A DNA stretch of 64,000 bases from JAXLWB01 sp046328715. Lineage in GTDB: Bacteria > Chloroflexota > Anaerolineae > Caldilineales > Caldilineaceae. A program made the position numbers and the translations under genes. This document shows, piece by piece, positions 9,522 through 17,086 of the stretch; positions within the stretch are counted from its first letter, which is position 1; each line of letters opens with the position of its first letter. The notes under the pieces were generated by a model. That model was not told where the DNA came from, did no database searches, and saw nothing but the letters and a program-made list of their open reading frames with translations. The stretch is from assembly GCA_046328715.1 (NCBI GenBank), contig JAXLWB010000035.1, forward strand, positions 42,815 to 106,814, read 5' to 3'.

Positions 9522-9659
9522 CAGCTTCAGCCAATGTGACCAGCACTTCACGACAGAAAAAGTGCTGTCATGTTTCGTGCCCATTTCATCAATTTTCAGG
9601 GATCAATGCAAAAGACGGCATTTCTACTGCAAATTTAACTTACTCACAAACACGAAAAC

Positions 9660-9695
9660 AAAAGAGCCGTGCCCGATGTTGGGCATGGCTCTTTT
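9660..9695 (+). terminator. intrinsic terminator
   Basis: AAAAGAGCC-G-TGCCC and GGGCA-T-GGCTCTTTT pair around a GATGTT loop and are followed by TATATTT. It lies 139 nt beyond the DM9 gene, so the transcript has a long untranslated tail or the site belongs to the repeated block. Confidence 0.75.
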
Positions 9696-9760
9696 ATATT
9701 TACCCCAATTCCCTCGCCGAAAAACCCCACAAACCACATCTCTCCTCTGTAGTGGTAGCA
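9684..9760 (+). repeat. intergenic leader block, partial copy 3
   Basis: GGCATGGCTCTTTTATATTTACCC, then CCCTCGCCGAAAAACC, then CACATCTCTCCTCTGTAG follow the motif order of the two longer copies, but the end with the small ORF is missing. A short inverted repeat AGCCGCTAGCGAGACGAA / TTCATCTCGTTAGCGGCT follows at about 9789-9826. Confidence 0.5.
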
Positions 9761-9935
9761 AGCTACAGAGTCTTCTACCACGTTAATCAGCCGCTAGCGA
9801 GACGAATTCATCTCGTTAGCGGCTGAGTATATGTTCATCGAGGCGTCTGCGCAGCTGCTTTACTTCTGTAATAGGTAAGCAGGGATATCCTCGATCTTGA
9901 TGAACTCCTTTTTCAATGCTCGAAAGGAGCTCATC

Positions 9936-10097
9936 GTGAAAACAAATCCAACTCAACGCACGGCGATTGGCTTGGCGGCATTCATCCTGGCGGCGCTGCT
10001 TACGCTAACGCTAAGTTATATCTCAACCACAGCGCCACGCACAGATGCGTACCCAATGCAAATCGCTGATCCGGGCGGTAGCCAAGGCAATGGCTAA
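9936..10097 (+). CDS. small exported peptide, candidate signalling peptide
   Basis: GTG 9936 is chosen because AAAGGAG lies 6-12 nt upstream. The ATGs further upstream (9897, 9900) have no such site. The product is 53 residues: a basic N-terminus (KTNPTQRT), one hydrophobic segment (residues 9-29, IGLAAFILAALLTLTL), and a short polar tail ending ADPGGSQGNG. It faces the TPR/NB-ARC gene pair, separated from it by two inverted repeats. Size, export signal and a small-residue C-terminus next to a TPR regulator recall Phr/PapR-type pheromone precursors. This is an analogy only; no homology is visible. Confidence 0.5.
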   Translation: MKTNPTQRTAIGLAAFILAALLTLTLSYISTTAPRTDAYPMQIADPGGSQGNG

Positions 10098-10110
10098 TAG
10101 GCTCGCCATT

Positions 10111-10167
10111 TAAACATTGCAAAATCAGCTTCAAAACTTAATCTCTAGAGATTGTGCGATGTTTAAG
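10111..10167 (+). terminator. inverted repeat after the small peptide gene
   Basis: TTAAACATTGCAAAATC and GATTGTGCGATGTTTAA pair over 17 bp with three mismatches, 13 nt after the stop of the peptide gene. There is no long T-run, so termination is only probable. Confidence 0.45.
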
Positions 10168-10189
10168 TGTCATTTCTATAAATCTTGGT

Positions 10190-10241
10190 GAGACAGTAAG
10201 ACATTGAACAGCTACAGTTTATGGTTTTACTTACTGTCTCA
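10190..10241. terminator. inverted repeat between convergent genes
   Basis: TGAGACAGTAA and TTACTGTCTCA form a perfect 11-bp stem with a 30-nt loop, ending 2 nt before the TPR gene's stop. It probably serves the minus-strand transcript. The sequence TTACTGTCTCA also appears in the intergenic space near 47907. Confidence 0.5.
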
Positions 10242-10242
10242 T

Positions 10243-11478
10243 TCATCTCTCTACGAACTGTACTTCCAATTGATTGCGATGTGCGGTAATACGCTCAGAC
10301 AATCTTTGGAACCCGGGTTGGTGTTCAATCTGCAACAGCAACCGAAAGGCTTGCTCGAAAGTTTTCTTGGCTTGACTAAAATCCCCGCGTTCCCGATACA
10401 TTATCCCCAATTCATCAAGCGTATTAATGAGTGAATGAATGTCGTTGAATTGCTGCCATCGCTCGATTGCACTCAACAAGTATTGCTCCGCTTTTTGCCA
10501 TTGTTTGGCTAACCGAAATGCGATCCCATAGTTGAGGTAGAGAAGCGCTAGATGCAGTTCATCGCTATTCTTGCGAAAGATTGGCTCAACCATGTCGTAC
10601 AGGGCAATGGCGGCATCGGGTTCATTCTGTAACAAATAGATGTTTCCCAAGTTCATTTTCATCATTGCCATTTGAGCCGTGTCTTGCAATGCTTCGAAAA
10701 TCTCAATCGAACGGTGATAATATCTCACTGCTTCCTCAAACTTTTTCCATTCAGAAAATGCAAGTCCAATATTGCCCAAACGCAATGCCACCATTCTCAA
10801 ATCGCCAGCTATTTCGTAAAGTTGAAGTGAATGCTGATACGCTTCAATTGCGGTCACATAATCGTTATCATCATAGGCGAGTAAACCACGCAAATAATAA
10901 CCATGGGCACACGCTGGATCTTGGTCATCCACGAGTGCAAAACCTTGCTCAATCTGCTGCCGTACCTGACCATAGTTACGCTGTAAACGATTAACATAGG
11001 CCAACCGAAAATGTACCGCAGCCTGGCGACTGAAAAGCTGCAAACATGCAAACTCATTGATACTGCGCAATAAATACCCCTCAGCTTCAACATAATGGCC
11101 ACGCAACTGGCATAGAAAGCCTAACTGATAGAGCAATTCCGCCTTGATGACTCGATCTTTGACGGCAAACTCCAACTCGACACCCCGCTTGAGTAGTGGA
11201 ACCCACTCATCACGGAACCCTGCACGCTCCATCTTGGGTGCCATTGCCAACAATAGCCCACCCGCCAGCGATTGCAGCTCTGAACTTTCTAGTGCAAATT
11301 CCAGCGCAGCAAGGGCTTTACTACGTACCTCTTCATCCAACAGAGAGTCATCTTTACTCACTTCGGCAAGCAAATTTTCGGTCCGGTGCACAAGATAGGT
11401 GCGAAACAGTGCGCCGAAATCGTCAGCATCATTTGCAATATGGATTATTGTCTCGTCTTGGTTTCTACCTTTTGCCAT
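10243..11478 (-). CDS. TPR-repeat protein coupled to NB-ARC gene
   Basis: A 411-residue soluble protein. Residues about 80-400 consist of tetratricopeptide repeats, with hallmarks such as YYLRGLLAYDDNDYVTAIEA, LGNIGLAFSEWKKFEEAV, MNLGNIYLLQNEPDAAIALY, LGIMYRERGDFSQAKKTFEQ. The first 34 nt overlap, in another frame, the end of the NB-ARC gene, so the ATG lies inside it and translation is probably coupled. NB-ARC proteins of this type usually carry TPRs in the same chain as the sensor part. This pair therefore looks like a split version, or one gene with a frameshift. The role is inferred to be sensing a ligand or peptide for the NB-ARC/HTH partner. Confidence 0.75.
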   Translation of the reverse strand: MAKGRNQDETIIHIANDADDFGALFRTYLVHRTENLLAEVSKDDSLLDEEVRSKALAALEFALESSELQSLAGGLLLAMAPKMERAGFRDEWVPLLKRGVELEFAVKDRVIKAELLYQLGFLCQLRGHYVEAEGYLLRSINEFACLQLFSRQAAVHFRLAYVNRLQRNYGQVRQQIEQGFALVDDQDPACAHGYYLRGLLAYDDNDYVTAIEAYQHSLQLYEIAGDLRMVALRLGNIGLAFSEWKKFEEAVRYYHRSIEIFEALQDTAQMAMMKMNLGNIYLLQNEPDAAIALYDMVEPIFRKNSDELHLALLYLNYGIAFRLAKQWQKAEQYLLSAIERWQQFNDIHSLINTLDELGIMYRERGDFSQAKKTFEQAFRLLLQIEHQPGFQRLSERITAHRNQLEVQFVER

Positions 11479-12869
11479 CGAATCACCTGTTCCAGTAAAA
11501 ATGTGCGGGTCAGGCTGTGAATTGCATAGCGTTGTTGATTTAACCGTGAATGAACCAGATTGAGTATCAGTAATTGATCTAATGCAGTTCGCACAATTCC
11601 TCGCTCCAGTTTTGTCTCACTCACCAATTCGTCGATGGTTGCCCCCATATGGGTCGTCAATGGCATAAAAATGAGCAACTTACGTGCTTCGCTACTCAAT
11701 AGCTTCCAGGCATTGGCATAAATGTACGTATAAAGGTTCTCGACGCTCTGCCCTTGCGCCATCTTTAGGTCATCTAAAATCGTGGAGATGGGATGGATAT
11801 GCAACTGACCAGCTACCAGATGTAACGCCAATGGATTACCGCCCGTCAAGTCATAGATGGGTAACAACTCACTATCACTGGCGATCTGCAAGTGCATCGA
11901 TTGGCGGACGGCTGCCTCATGTCGGATCAAGCGCAGGGCGTTCTCCTCATTCAATTCGGGTACTGAAAAATGGGACAACTCCGACTCGCCATAGAAATTC
12001 TTGCGCGAGGTGAGGATAAACTTGCTGGGGTTCATCATCTGGCGTAACAGCGGCAATAGTCGCTCTACCTCATCGACCGTCTCCAGATTGTCGATCACGA
12101 TCAGACAGGTTGCACCTCGCAAATAACGAATCAACCCTGCGCTGCCACTGGCTTCACTCAAGGAAGCAGGACGAGGCAGATTGGGCAACAGTTGATCGTA
12201 GAGTTGCACCAGGATCGACTCAATCGTCTGAGCGGGTGAAGATTGGGTTTGCAGCGTCCCCTGCGCATCTAAACGAACCGGTAGGGCGCTTACCCAGGCA
12301 ATGCCGTCGTAGTGTTCGGTCTCAATCAGGCGACGCAGCAATGAATGGGCCAAGGCAGTCTTACCTATCCCGCCAATTCCCTCAATCGCCAGCAGCCACG
12401 GCTCTTCTTTACGCAGCAGCAATCGTTGCAACTTGCCCAGATGCTCTTCCACCCCAAAGAGCGAAAGATGCACCGCTGCCGAAAGACGGCGTTCAAACTC
12501 CAGATGGCGCTCGCGCACCACCATCTCTTCCATGTGAAACAGAATTTCCGCCAGTTCGCCAATCGCAACCCGCTGTTTGCGAAAGACATCCGATTCGGAG
12601 ATGTTGAGATCTTTGGCAACCGCGGTTGGCGTCTTACCATCCAGCAGGCGTGCCCGCAAAATCGCAGCCTTTTGCGCATCATGCGCCTCGATCTGTTGAA
12701 TGGCTTGGGCAAATAAATAGAGTACTACATTTTTGGGCGATGCGTTGGGGTGACTGACACGCTGGCGATAGAGTGCCATCTGGCTCAGAATCCCAGCGTC
12801 AAAGGTACTGCGCTTGGATTGGCGCAGGGTCGTGCGAAAGTAGTCAACAAGCTGATCAACAGAGAGCAT
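11445..12869 (-). CDS. NB-ARC ATPase with N-terminal sigma-like HTH (STAND-type regulator)
   Basis: A 474-residue protein. Residues about 66-105 contain a helix-turn-helix (KTPTAVAKDLNISESDVFRK). Residues about 130-400 are an NB-ARC domain with Walker A GIGGIGKTALAH, Walker B CLIVIDNLETVDE, a sensor-like FILTSRKNF and a GLPL-like GGNPLALHL. The C-terminal part looks like a winged helix (ATIDELVSETKLERGIVRTA). STAND ATPases of this form switch between ADP-closed and ATP-open states on ligand binding, and in bacteria act as regulators or defence sensors. It is the first gene of a two-gene minus-strand operon with the TPR gene. The HTH favours a transcriptional role, with the small exported peptide at 9936 or the genes from 13.3 kb as possible partners. 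Confidence 0.8.
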   Translation of the reverse strand: MLSVDQLVDYFRTTLRQSKRSTFDAGILSQMALYRQRVSHPNASPKNVVLYLFAQAIQQIEAHDAQKAAILRARLLDGKTPTAVAKDLNISESDVFRKQRVAIGELAEILFHMEEMVVRERHLEFERRLSAAVHLSLFGVEEHLGKLQRLLLRKEEPWLLAIEGIGGIGKTALAHSLLRRLIETEHYDGIAWVSALPVRLDAQGTLQTQSSPAQTIESILVQLYDQLLPNLPRPASLSEASGSAGLIRYLRGATCLIVIDNLETVDEVERLLPLLRQMMNPSKFILTSRKNFYGESELSHFSVPELNEENALRLIRHEAAVRQSMHLQIASDSELLPIYDLTGGNPLALHLVAGQLHIHPISTILDDLKMAQGQSVENLYTYIYANAWKLLSSEARKLLIFMPLTTHMGATIDELVSETKLERGIVRTALDQLLILNLVHSRLNQQRYAIHSLTRTFLLEQVIRWQKVETKTRQ

Positions 12870-13095
12870 AAGCTAGAATTTGCAAGTTTTACTAGAAATT
12901 ACTGGTCAATCTAGCACAGATCGTTGCACTAGGCAATAGGATGAAATGATCTTGACAGTTGGTGATAGTTGATGCGAGTTGATTGGAAGGGTGAGACAGA
13001 ACCTGCGAATCGTGAGAGTAGTTTGGCAGCACGAAATGTCTGCCTTCTGCTATCTTCTAAAATATACACTTTTTGACGTATATAGCTTTCTCAGT

Positions 13096-13233
13096 AAACC
13101 AAGAAAGAAGCTAGAAGTCAGGAACGTCGCCAGCCACTTCCGGGAAGGCTATGCTAATCAACTTTCTCCTTGGACGGACCCTTCCCGGAAGTCGTTCGTT
13201 CAGATTCTTGTTCTCTAGTCTCTTCTTTGGTTT
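13096..13233. repeat. long imperfect inverted repeat
   Basis: AAACCAAGAAAGAAGCTAGA at the left and its near-complement TCTAGTCTCTTCTTTGGTTT at the right bound a 138-bp structure. Its inner arms (ACTTCCGGGAAGG / CCTTCCCGGAAGT) are perfect. It could fold into a large hairpin or be a transposase-free miniature element. Apart from the element at 13264, nothing else is seen between 12870 and 13382. Confidence 0.65.
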
Positions 13234-13263
13234 AACGTCATTGGTAGCTACTTGGGCTCCTTT

Positions 13264-13339
13264 AGAGATATGGGATATTGGATAACGCGGATTGCTACGA
13301 TAGGGACCCGATCTGCGTTCCCTAATATCCGCGTCTCTA
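13264..13339. repeat. palindromic element P, copy 1
   Basis: AGAGATATGGGATATTGGAT plus AACGCGGAT on the left pairs with ATCTGCGTTCCCTAATATCC plus GCGTCTCT on the right. Related copies lie at 14391-14412 (half) and 15248-15325. Each ends 16-43 nt ahead of a start codon. Confidence 0.65.
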
Positions 13340-13382
13340 TCACTTGGTAGTTACAATTATCCAATTAAAAGGTGAATACACA

Positions 13383-14246
13383 ATGAGCCATCATCTACAG
13401 GAGCAGCTTCCCAGTCTTTCAGCAAACTCTTCAGGGCAAAGTCTGGCGGATGAGAGTCAGCTTAACAATCATTATCGATTGGCCAAAGCAGAATACGATG
13501 CATGCATCGCCGTCGTTGGCATTCAGCAATCGTGGCGGGTGCTAGATGCTGGGTGTGGCAATGGGGTCTTTCTGCCTCATCTTCTCCAGTTGGTGGGCGA
13601 GACAGGCAGCGTCGTGGCGCTTGACCACGCTCCAGAAAATCTTGAACTGGCGCAACGACGGATCAGAGAGTTGGGGCGGCCAAGCCAGATCGACACCCAA
13701 TTGAGTAGTGTCACAGAATTACCGTTCGAGAATGGCTCATTTGACTGCGTCTGGTGTGCCAATGTCAGCCAGTATCTGACAGACGCAGAACTAGACAAGG
13801 CCATAGTCGAATTTGTACGCGTGGTAAAACCTGGCGGACTGGTAGCGCTCAAAGAGGCGGACATCGCCCTCTGGCAATTTCGACCGGTTGATCCACGCCT
13901 GATCTGGCGCTTATACGATGCAGGAGCGATGGCGGGAGATACGCAATTGATTGGGGCACTGCGTGGCTGGGGAATCTCCCAATGGATACGACAACATGGC
14001 ATGGAGGTGATCAAACAGCAAACAACGTTAATCGAACGTTCCGCACCGTTCGAGCCCTTTGCCATTGCCTATTTGGGGGGACTTCTCCAATGGTTGGCAT
14101 CACGCGCCGATCTGCTGCCATTGACCCATGCGGATAAGGCGGAATGGGGCAAGATCGGTGGATCAATCGAAGCGATTTTTCACGACCCGAATGCCTGTTA
14201 CCAAGAAGCCTTCACGCTCACCGTTGGGCGGCGCAAGAAGGTTTAA
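13383..14246 (+). CDS. class I SAM-dependent methyltransferase
   Basis: A 287-residue protein; ATG 13383 follows AAAGGTGA with 7 nt spacing, and the frame upstream to 13344 adds no domain. The Rossmann methyltransferase core is clear. Motif I is VLDAGCGNGVFLPHL (about residues 54-68), motif II is the acidic residue in VVALDHAPENLELAQRR, motif IV is FDCVWCANVSQYL, and motif V is VKPGGLVALKEAD. A helical C-terminal part follows. It resembles UbiE/COQ5-like and arsenite- or small-molecule methyltransferases; the substrate cannot be read from sequence. It is followed on the same strand by two NTF2-fold proteins and a quinone oxidoreductase, which suggests small-molecule modification or detoxification. 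Confidence 0.8.
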   Translation: MSHHLQEQLPSLSANSSGQSLADESQLNNHYRLAKAEYDACIAVVGIQQSWRVLDAGCGNGVFLPHLLQLVGETGSVVALDHAPENLELAQRRIRELGRPSQIDTQLSSVTELPFENGSFDCVWCANVSQYLTDAELDKAIVEFVRVVKPGGLVALKEADIALWQFRPVDPRLIWRLYDAGAMAGDTQLIGALRGWGISQWIRQHGMEVIKQQTTLIERSAPFEPFAIAYLGGLLQWLASRADLLPLTHADKAEWGKIGGSIEAIFHDPNACYQEAFTLTVGRRKKV

Positions 14247-14259
14247 AAAGGTTACGACT

Positions 14260-14380
14260 AACCCCACTCTAACCCTCTCCTGATAAGGGAGGGAACCGTG
14301 AAGGGACAGATTAGGCTTTTTAAACATAATCCTTCCCGTGACAGTTCCCTCCCTCGTTTGGGGAGGGTTAGGGTGGGGTT
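14260..14380. repeat. CCCTAACCC/GGGTTAGGG palindromic repeat
   Basis: AACCCCACTCTAACCCTCTC at the left end and GGGAGGGTTAGGGTGGGGTT at the right are inverted, with internal arms GGGAGGGAACCGTGAAGGGA and CCCGTGACAGTTCCCTCCC. It belongs to the family also seen at 22270-22702, 49561-49695 and 56981-57045. Confidence 0.75.
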
Positions 14381-14390
14381 GACTTAGTAG

Positions 14391-14412
14391 TTACCAAATA
14401 TCCGTGTCTCTA
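14391..14412. repeat. palindromic element P, half copy
   Basis: TTACCAAATATCCGTGTCTC matches the right arm of the elements at 13264 and 15248 and lies 16 nt before the start codon at 14429. Confidence 0.5.
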
Positions 14413-14428
14413 TACAAAGGAGTACACA

Positions 14429-14788
14429 ATGACCACTGAAACCAATAAAGCCATTGAGCACCGACTCACGGCTGCACTCAATGCACGCGACTGGGAGACA
14501 GTACGTGAGTTAGTCGCGCCAGAACTCGTACCTATGTTCGTGCATAGCCCCGTACTCGTTGCCTTTCCCGATATCCAAATCATCACCGAAGATATGGTGG
14601 CGGAAGGGGATAAGGTAGCCAGTCGCTGGACCGATCACGGCACCCATTTGGGTGAATATGGAGGAATTGCGCCAACCGGACGCCGTGTGAGTGTAGCAGG
14701 CATCAGTATTGACCGCATCGAAAACGGCAAAGTCGTCGAATCGTGGCTCCAGTGGGACGAAATGGGTTTATTGCAACAGATCAAATAA
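14429..14788 (+). CDS. SnoaL-like / ester cyclase family protein
   Basis: A 119-residue single-domain protein of the NTF2-like cone fold. The pattern EHRLTAALNARDWETV, PDIQIITEDMVAEGDKV, RWTDHGTHLGEYGGIAPTGR, and GKVVESWLQWDEMGLLQQI is characteristic of the SnoaL-like polyketide cyclase family. Most bacterial members have no known reaction. AAAGGAG lies upstream of the ATG. It ends 12 nt before the next NTF2-like gene, and AAGGAGA in the gap serves that gene, so the two are probably co-translated. The preceding P element may influence expression. Confidence 0.75.
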   Translation: MTTETNKAIEHRLTAALNARDWETVRELVAPELVPMFVHSPVLVAFPDIQIITEDMVAEGDKVASRWTDHGTHLGEYGGIAPTGRRVSVAGISIDRIENGKVVESWLQWDEMGLLQQIK

Positions 14789-14800
14789 GGAGAAAGCAGC

Positions 14801-15214
14801 ATGAAACTCTACACCTACAGTGCAAACAGCAACGCTGACCCGGTTCTAATCCACGCTGTCCAATATATCGGAAACCTTTGGACTACTGAATTAGCCGAAG
14901 GCAATGTACAACCGATCGTTGACAGCTTCGGTGAGGGATTCAAATGTTATGTACCAAATGTAGGAATACAGGATAACAAACAAGCAGCTGCCGCCTGGCA
15001 ACAGGGTGTCGATGAGGGATTGCGCCAGATTACTATCGAGACGCTGGAAATTGTCTCCGAAGGTTCGCTTGGTTACGAGACGGGTGCCTATTCCATCCTC
15101 GACGATCAAGAGACCGCCACGGAAAGCGGTCACTATCTCACCGTCTGGCGGCTAGAAAATGGCAAATGGAAGTGGCATCGGCAGATGTGGAATTATCACT
15201 TCAAGGCGAATTGA
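14801..15214 (+). CDS. NTF2-like (SnoaL/DUF4440-type) protein
   Basis: A 137-residue protein with the NTF2 fold pattern: an N-terminal helix (VQYIGNLWTTELAEGNVQPI), a strand GFKCYVPN, and then ESGHYLTVWRLENGKWKWHR near the end. The W-R-x-E-x-G-x-W-K motif is typical of DUF4440/SnoaL-like proteins. AAGGAGAAAGCAGC precedes the ATG. It follows the previous NTF2-like gene by 12 nt. It may be a binding protein or isomerase in the same small-molecule pathway; no catalytic residues can be assigned with confidence. Confidence 0.7.
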   Translation: MKLYTYSANSNADPVLIHAVQYIGNLWTTELAEGNVQPIVDSFGEGFKCYVPNVGIQDNKQAAAAWQQGVDEGLRQITIETLEIVSEGSLGYETGAYSILDDQETATESGHYLTVWRLENGKWKWHRQMWNYHFKAN

Positions 15215-15247
15215 CCGCCAGTGGATTTGTAACGACTCAGGCTCCTG

Positions 15248-15325
15248 TAGAGACGCGAATATCAGGAGGCGCGGATTAGATCTGTTTATGATAGTGATCC
15301 GCGTTACCCAATATCCGCGTCTCTA
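15248..15325. repeat. palindromic element P, copy 2
   Basis: TAGAGACGCGAATAT at the left is inverted relative to ATATCCGCGTCTCTA at the right, with an inner CGCGGAT / GATCCGCG pair. It ends 26 nt before the start codon at 15352. Confidence 0.65.
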
Positions 15326-15351
15326 AGACTGAGAGGGTACAAGGATTTTAG

Positions 15352-16380
15352 ATGACCCAAAACCATCGAATCATCATCTCCCGCAAAGGTGGCCTGAATG
15401 TCCTCCAGTTGATTGAGGAGCCGATCCCGGTGCCGAAGCATGGGGAAGTATTGGTGCATGTGCTCTGTGCAGGCGTTGCTGCCGCAGATCTGGCCATGCG
15501 CGAAGGGGTCTATCCCGGCACAACGCCCCAGATCCCCTTTACGCCTGGTTATGACATCTGCGGCGTGATCGAAAAAGTGGGAGAGGACGTCACCCATCTA
15601 CAGGCGGGGCAGCGGGTCGTGGCACTGACCGTGGTTGGCGGCTACTGTGAGTATATTTGTTTACCTGCGACACAGCTTGCCGTTGTTCCTTCGGGGGTCG
15701 ATTCCGCACAAGCAAGTGCCCTGGTTTTGAACTACCTAACCGCCTGGCAGATGCTCCATCGCTTTGCCCGCGTACAGCCCAGCGAACGCATGCTGGTCCA
15801 TGGCGCGGCAGGAGGGGCCGGAAGTGCCCTGCTCGAACTCGGCCGACTGGCTGGGTTGGAGATCTATGGTACTGCCTCTACAAGCAAACAAACGTTTATC
15901 AAGCAACTAGGTGCGACCCCGATTGACTACACCAAACAAAACTTTGTCAAGGAGATCAATCGCTTCACTCAAACCGGTGTCGATGCCGTGTTTGACCCGA
16001 TTGGGGGCACCCATTGGCGGCAATCTTATCAATCACTGCGTCCGGGTGGACGTTTGCTTGCCTATGGATTGGGGACAGCCATGCCAAACGGGCGCGTGAG
16101 TATCGCCAAGTTCCTCGCTGCCCTGCTAACCATGCCACGCTATTCACCGCTGACTCTCTTTACCGACAACAAAGTGGTGATGGGCTACTTTATCCACACC
16201 CTGGTGCAGCAACGGCCAGAATGGTTTGCACCTGACCTTGAACATCTAATCGATCTGCTCGCGCAACAAAAGATCGCCCCAGTCGTAGGTGAACAAATTC
16301 CCCTAGCCGAAGCGTCCCGTGCGCATGAGTTGTTGGGGAAGAAAGCCGTCTTAGGCAAGATTGTGTTGATTTGTGTTTAG
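15352..16380 (+). CDS. zinc-independent quinone oxidoreductase-like MDR protein
   Basis: A 342-residue medium-chain dehydrogenase/reductase. Residues 1-130 are the GroES-like domain (VLVHVLCAGVAAADLAMREG, PFTPGYDICGVIEKVG). Residues 130-300 are the Rossmann NADPH-binding domain with LVHGAAGGAGSALLELGRLAG. The conserved Ala at VCAGVAAAD, in place of Cys, and the absence of a structural zinc lobe put it in the QOR/zeta-crystallin subgroup. That subgroup reduces quinones or enones with NADPH. It lies fourth in the row with the methyltransferase and NTF2-like genes. Start ATG 15352 is preceded by a weak AAGGA. Confidence 0.85.
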   Translation: MTQNHRIIISRKGGLNVLQLIEEPIPVPKHGEVLVHVLCAGVAAADLAMREGVYPGTTPQIPFTPGYDICGVIEKVGEDVTHLQAGQRVVALTVVGGYCEYICLPATQLAVVPSGVDSAQASALVLNYLTAWQMLHRFARVQPSERMLVHGAAGGAGSALLELGRLAGLEIYGTASTSKQTFIKQLGATPIDYTKQNFVKEINRFTQTGVDAVFDPIGGTHWRQSYQSLRPGGRLLAYGLGTAMPNGRVSIAKFLAALLTMPRYSPLTLFTDNKVVMGYFIHTLVQQRPEWFAPDLEHLIDLLAQQKIAPVVGEQIPLAEASRAHELLGKKAVLGKIVLICV

Positions 16381-16407
16381 ACAGAGTAAGAGACGTGACC
16401 TTCATAG

Positions 16408-16900
16408 CACGTGGTTGGGAGCGGCACTCACCCTCACGCCCGTAGTGCCGCACGGAGTCAAGCTGCGCGCATCGTTGGGAGCAAAACTCACCATCATGCC
16501 CACGTGCGACGCACTGTCGGTAACGAGATATGCTTGATCAGATGGTCTGCGACAGGCGACGCACGTGGTTGGGAGCGGCACTCACCCTCACGCCCGCGTG
16601 CGCCGCACGGAGTCAAGCGCGTGCATCGTTGGGAGCAAAACTCACCATCATGCCCACGTGCGACGCACTGTCGGTAACGAGGTATGCTTGATCAGATGGT
16701 CTGCGACAGTGCGACGCACGGAGTCGAGCGCGTGCATCGCACCGGCCCAGCCCATCAGATCTGGTGAACCCAGATGAGGCCGGTGCGTTGCACATCGTTA
16801 ACAGCAGAACTCACCCTCACGCCAGCGTGCGACGCACTGTCGTTCGCGAGGTAGGTTTGATCGGGTGGTCTGCGACAGTGCGTCGCACAAAGTCGAGCGC
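16408..16900. repeat. 154-bp direct repeats with internal half-repeats
   Basis: A unit starting CACGTGGTTGGGAGCGGCAC at 16408 recurs at 16562 almost unchanged (period 154). A degenerate third copy runs to about 16900. Each unit contains two versions of the same half (TTGGGAGCGGCACTCACCCT and TTGGGAGCAAAACTCACCAT) followed by a GTGCGACGCACTGTCG / CGACAGTGCGACGCAC inverted pair. No frame runs convincingly through the region. 16901-17086 shows nothing I can assign. Confidence 0.75.
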
Positions 16901-17086
16901 TTATATTCCTCTACTACGCAGTAGCACTGCCTCATATCCAGCAAAGGTTGTAACAAGCAGCCATCGACCACTTCGCGACTATTCAGCTTCCGCATGAACT
17001 TGTGCGCACCCTGGCTATCTTCGCCCAGGTTGCCCTGTCTGGTACGAGCAAACACCCCTCACAGTGACACATTTCACTTCATAAAT

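Noticed and set aside
12979..13218. 79-codon open frame
   Set aside because: It lies across the long inverted repeat, has no ribosome site, and its composition follows the palindrome.
16411..17055. Several 60-90 codon open frames on both strands
   Set aside because: They run through GC-rich repeats, repeat themselves in different frames, and have no ribosome sites or recognisable domains.
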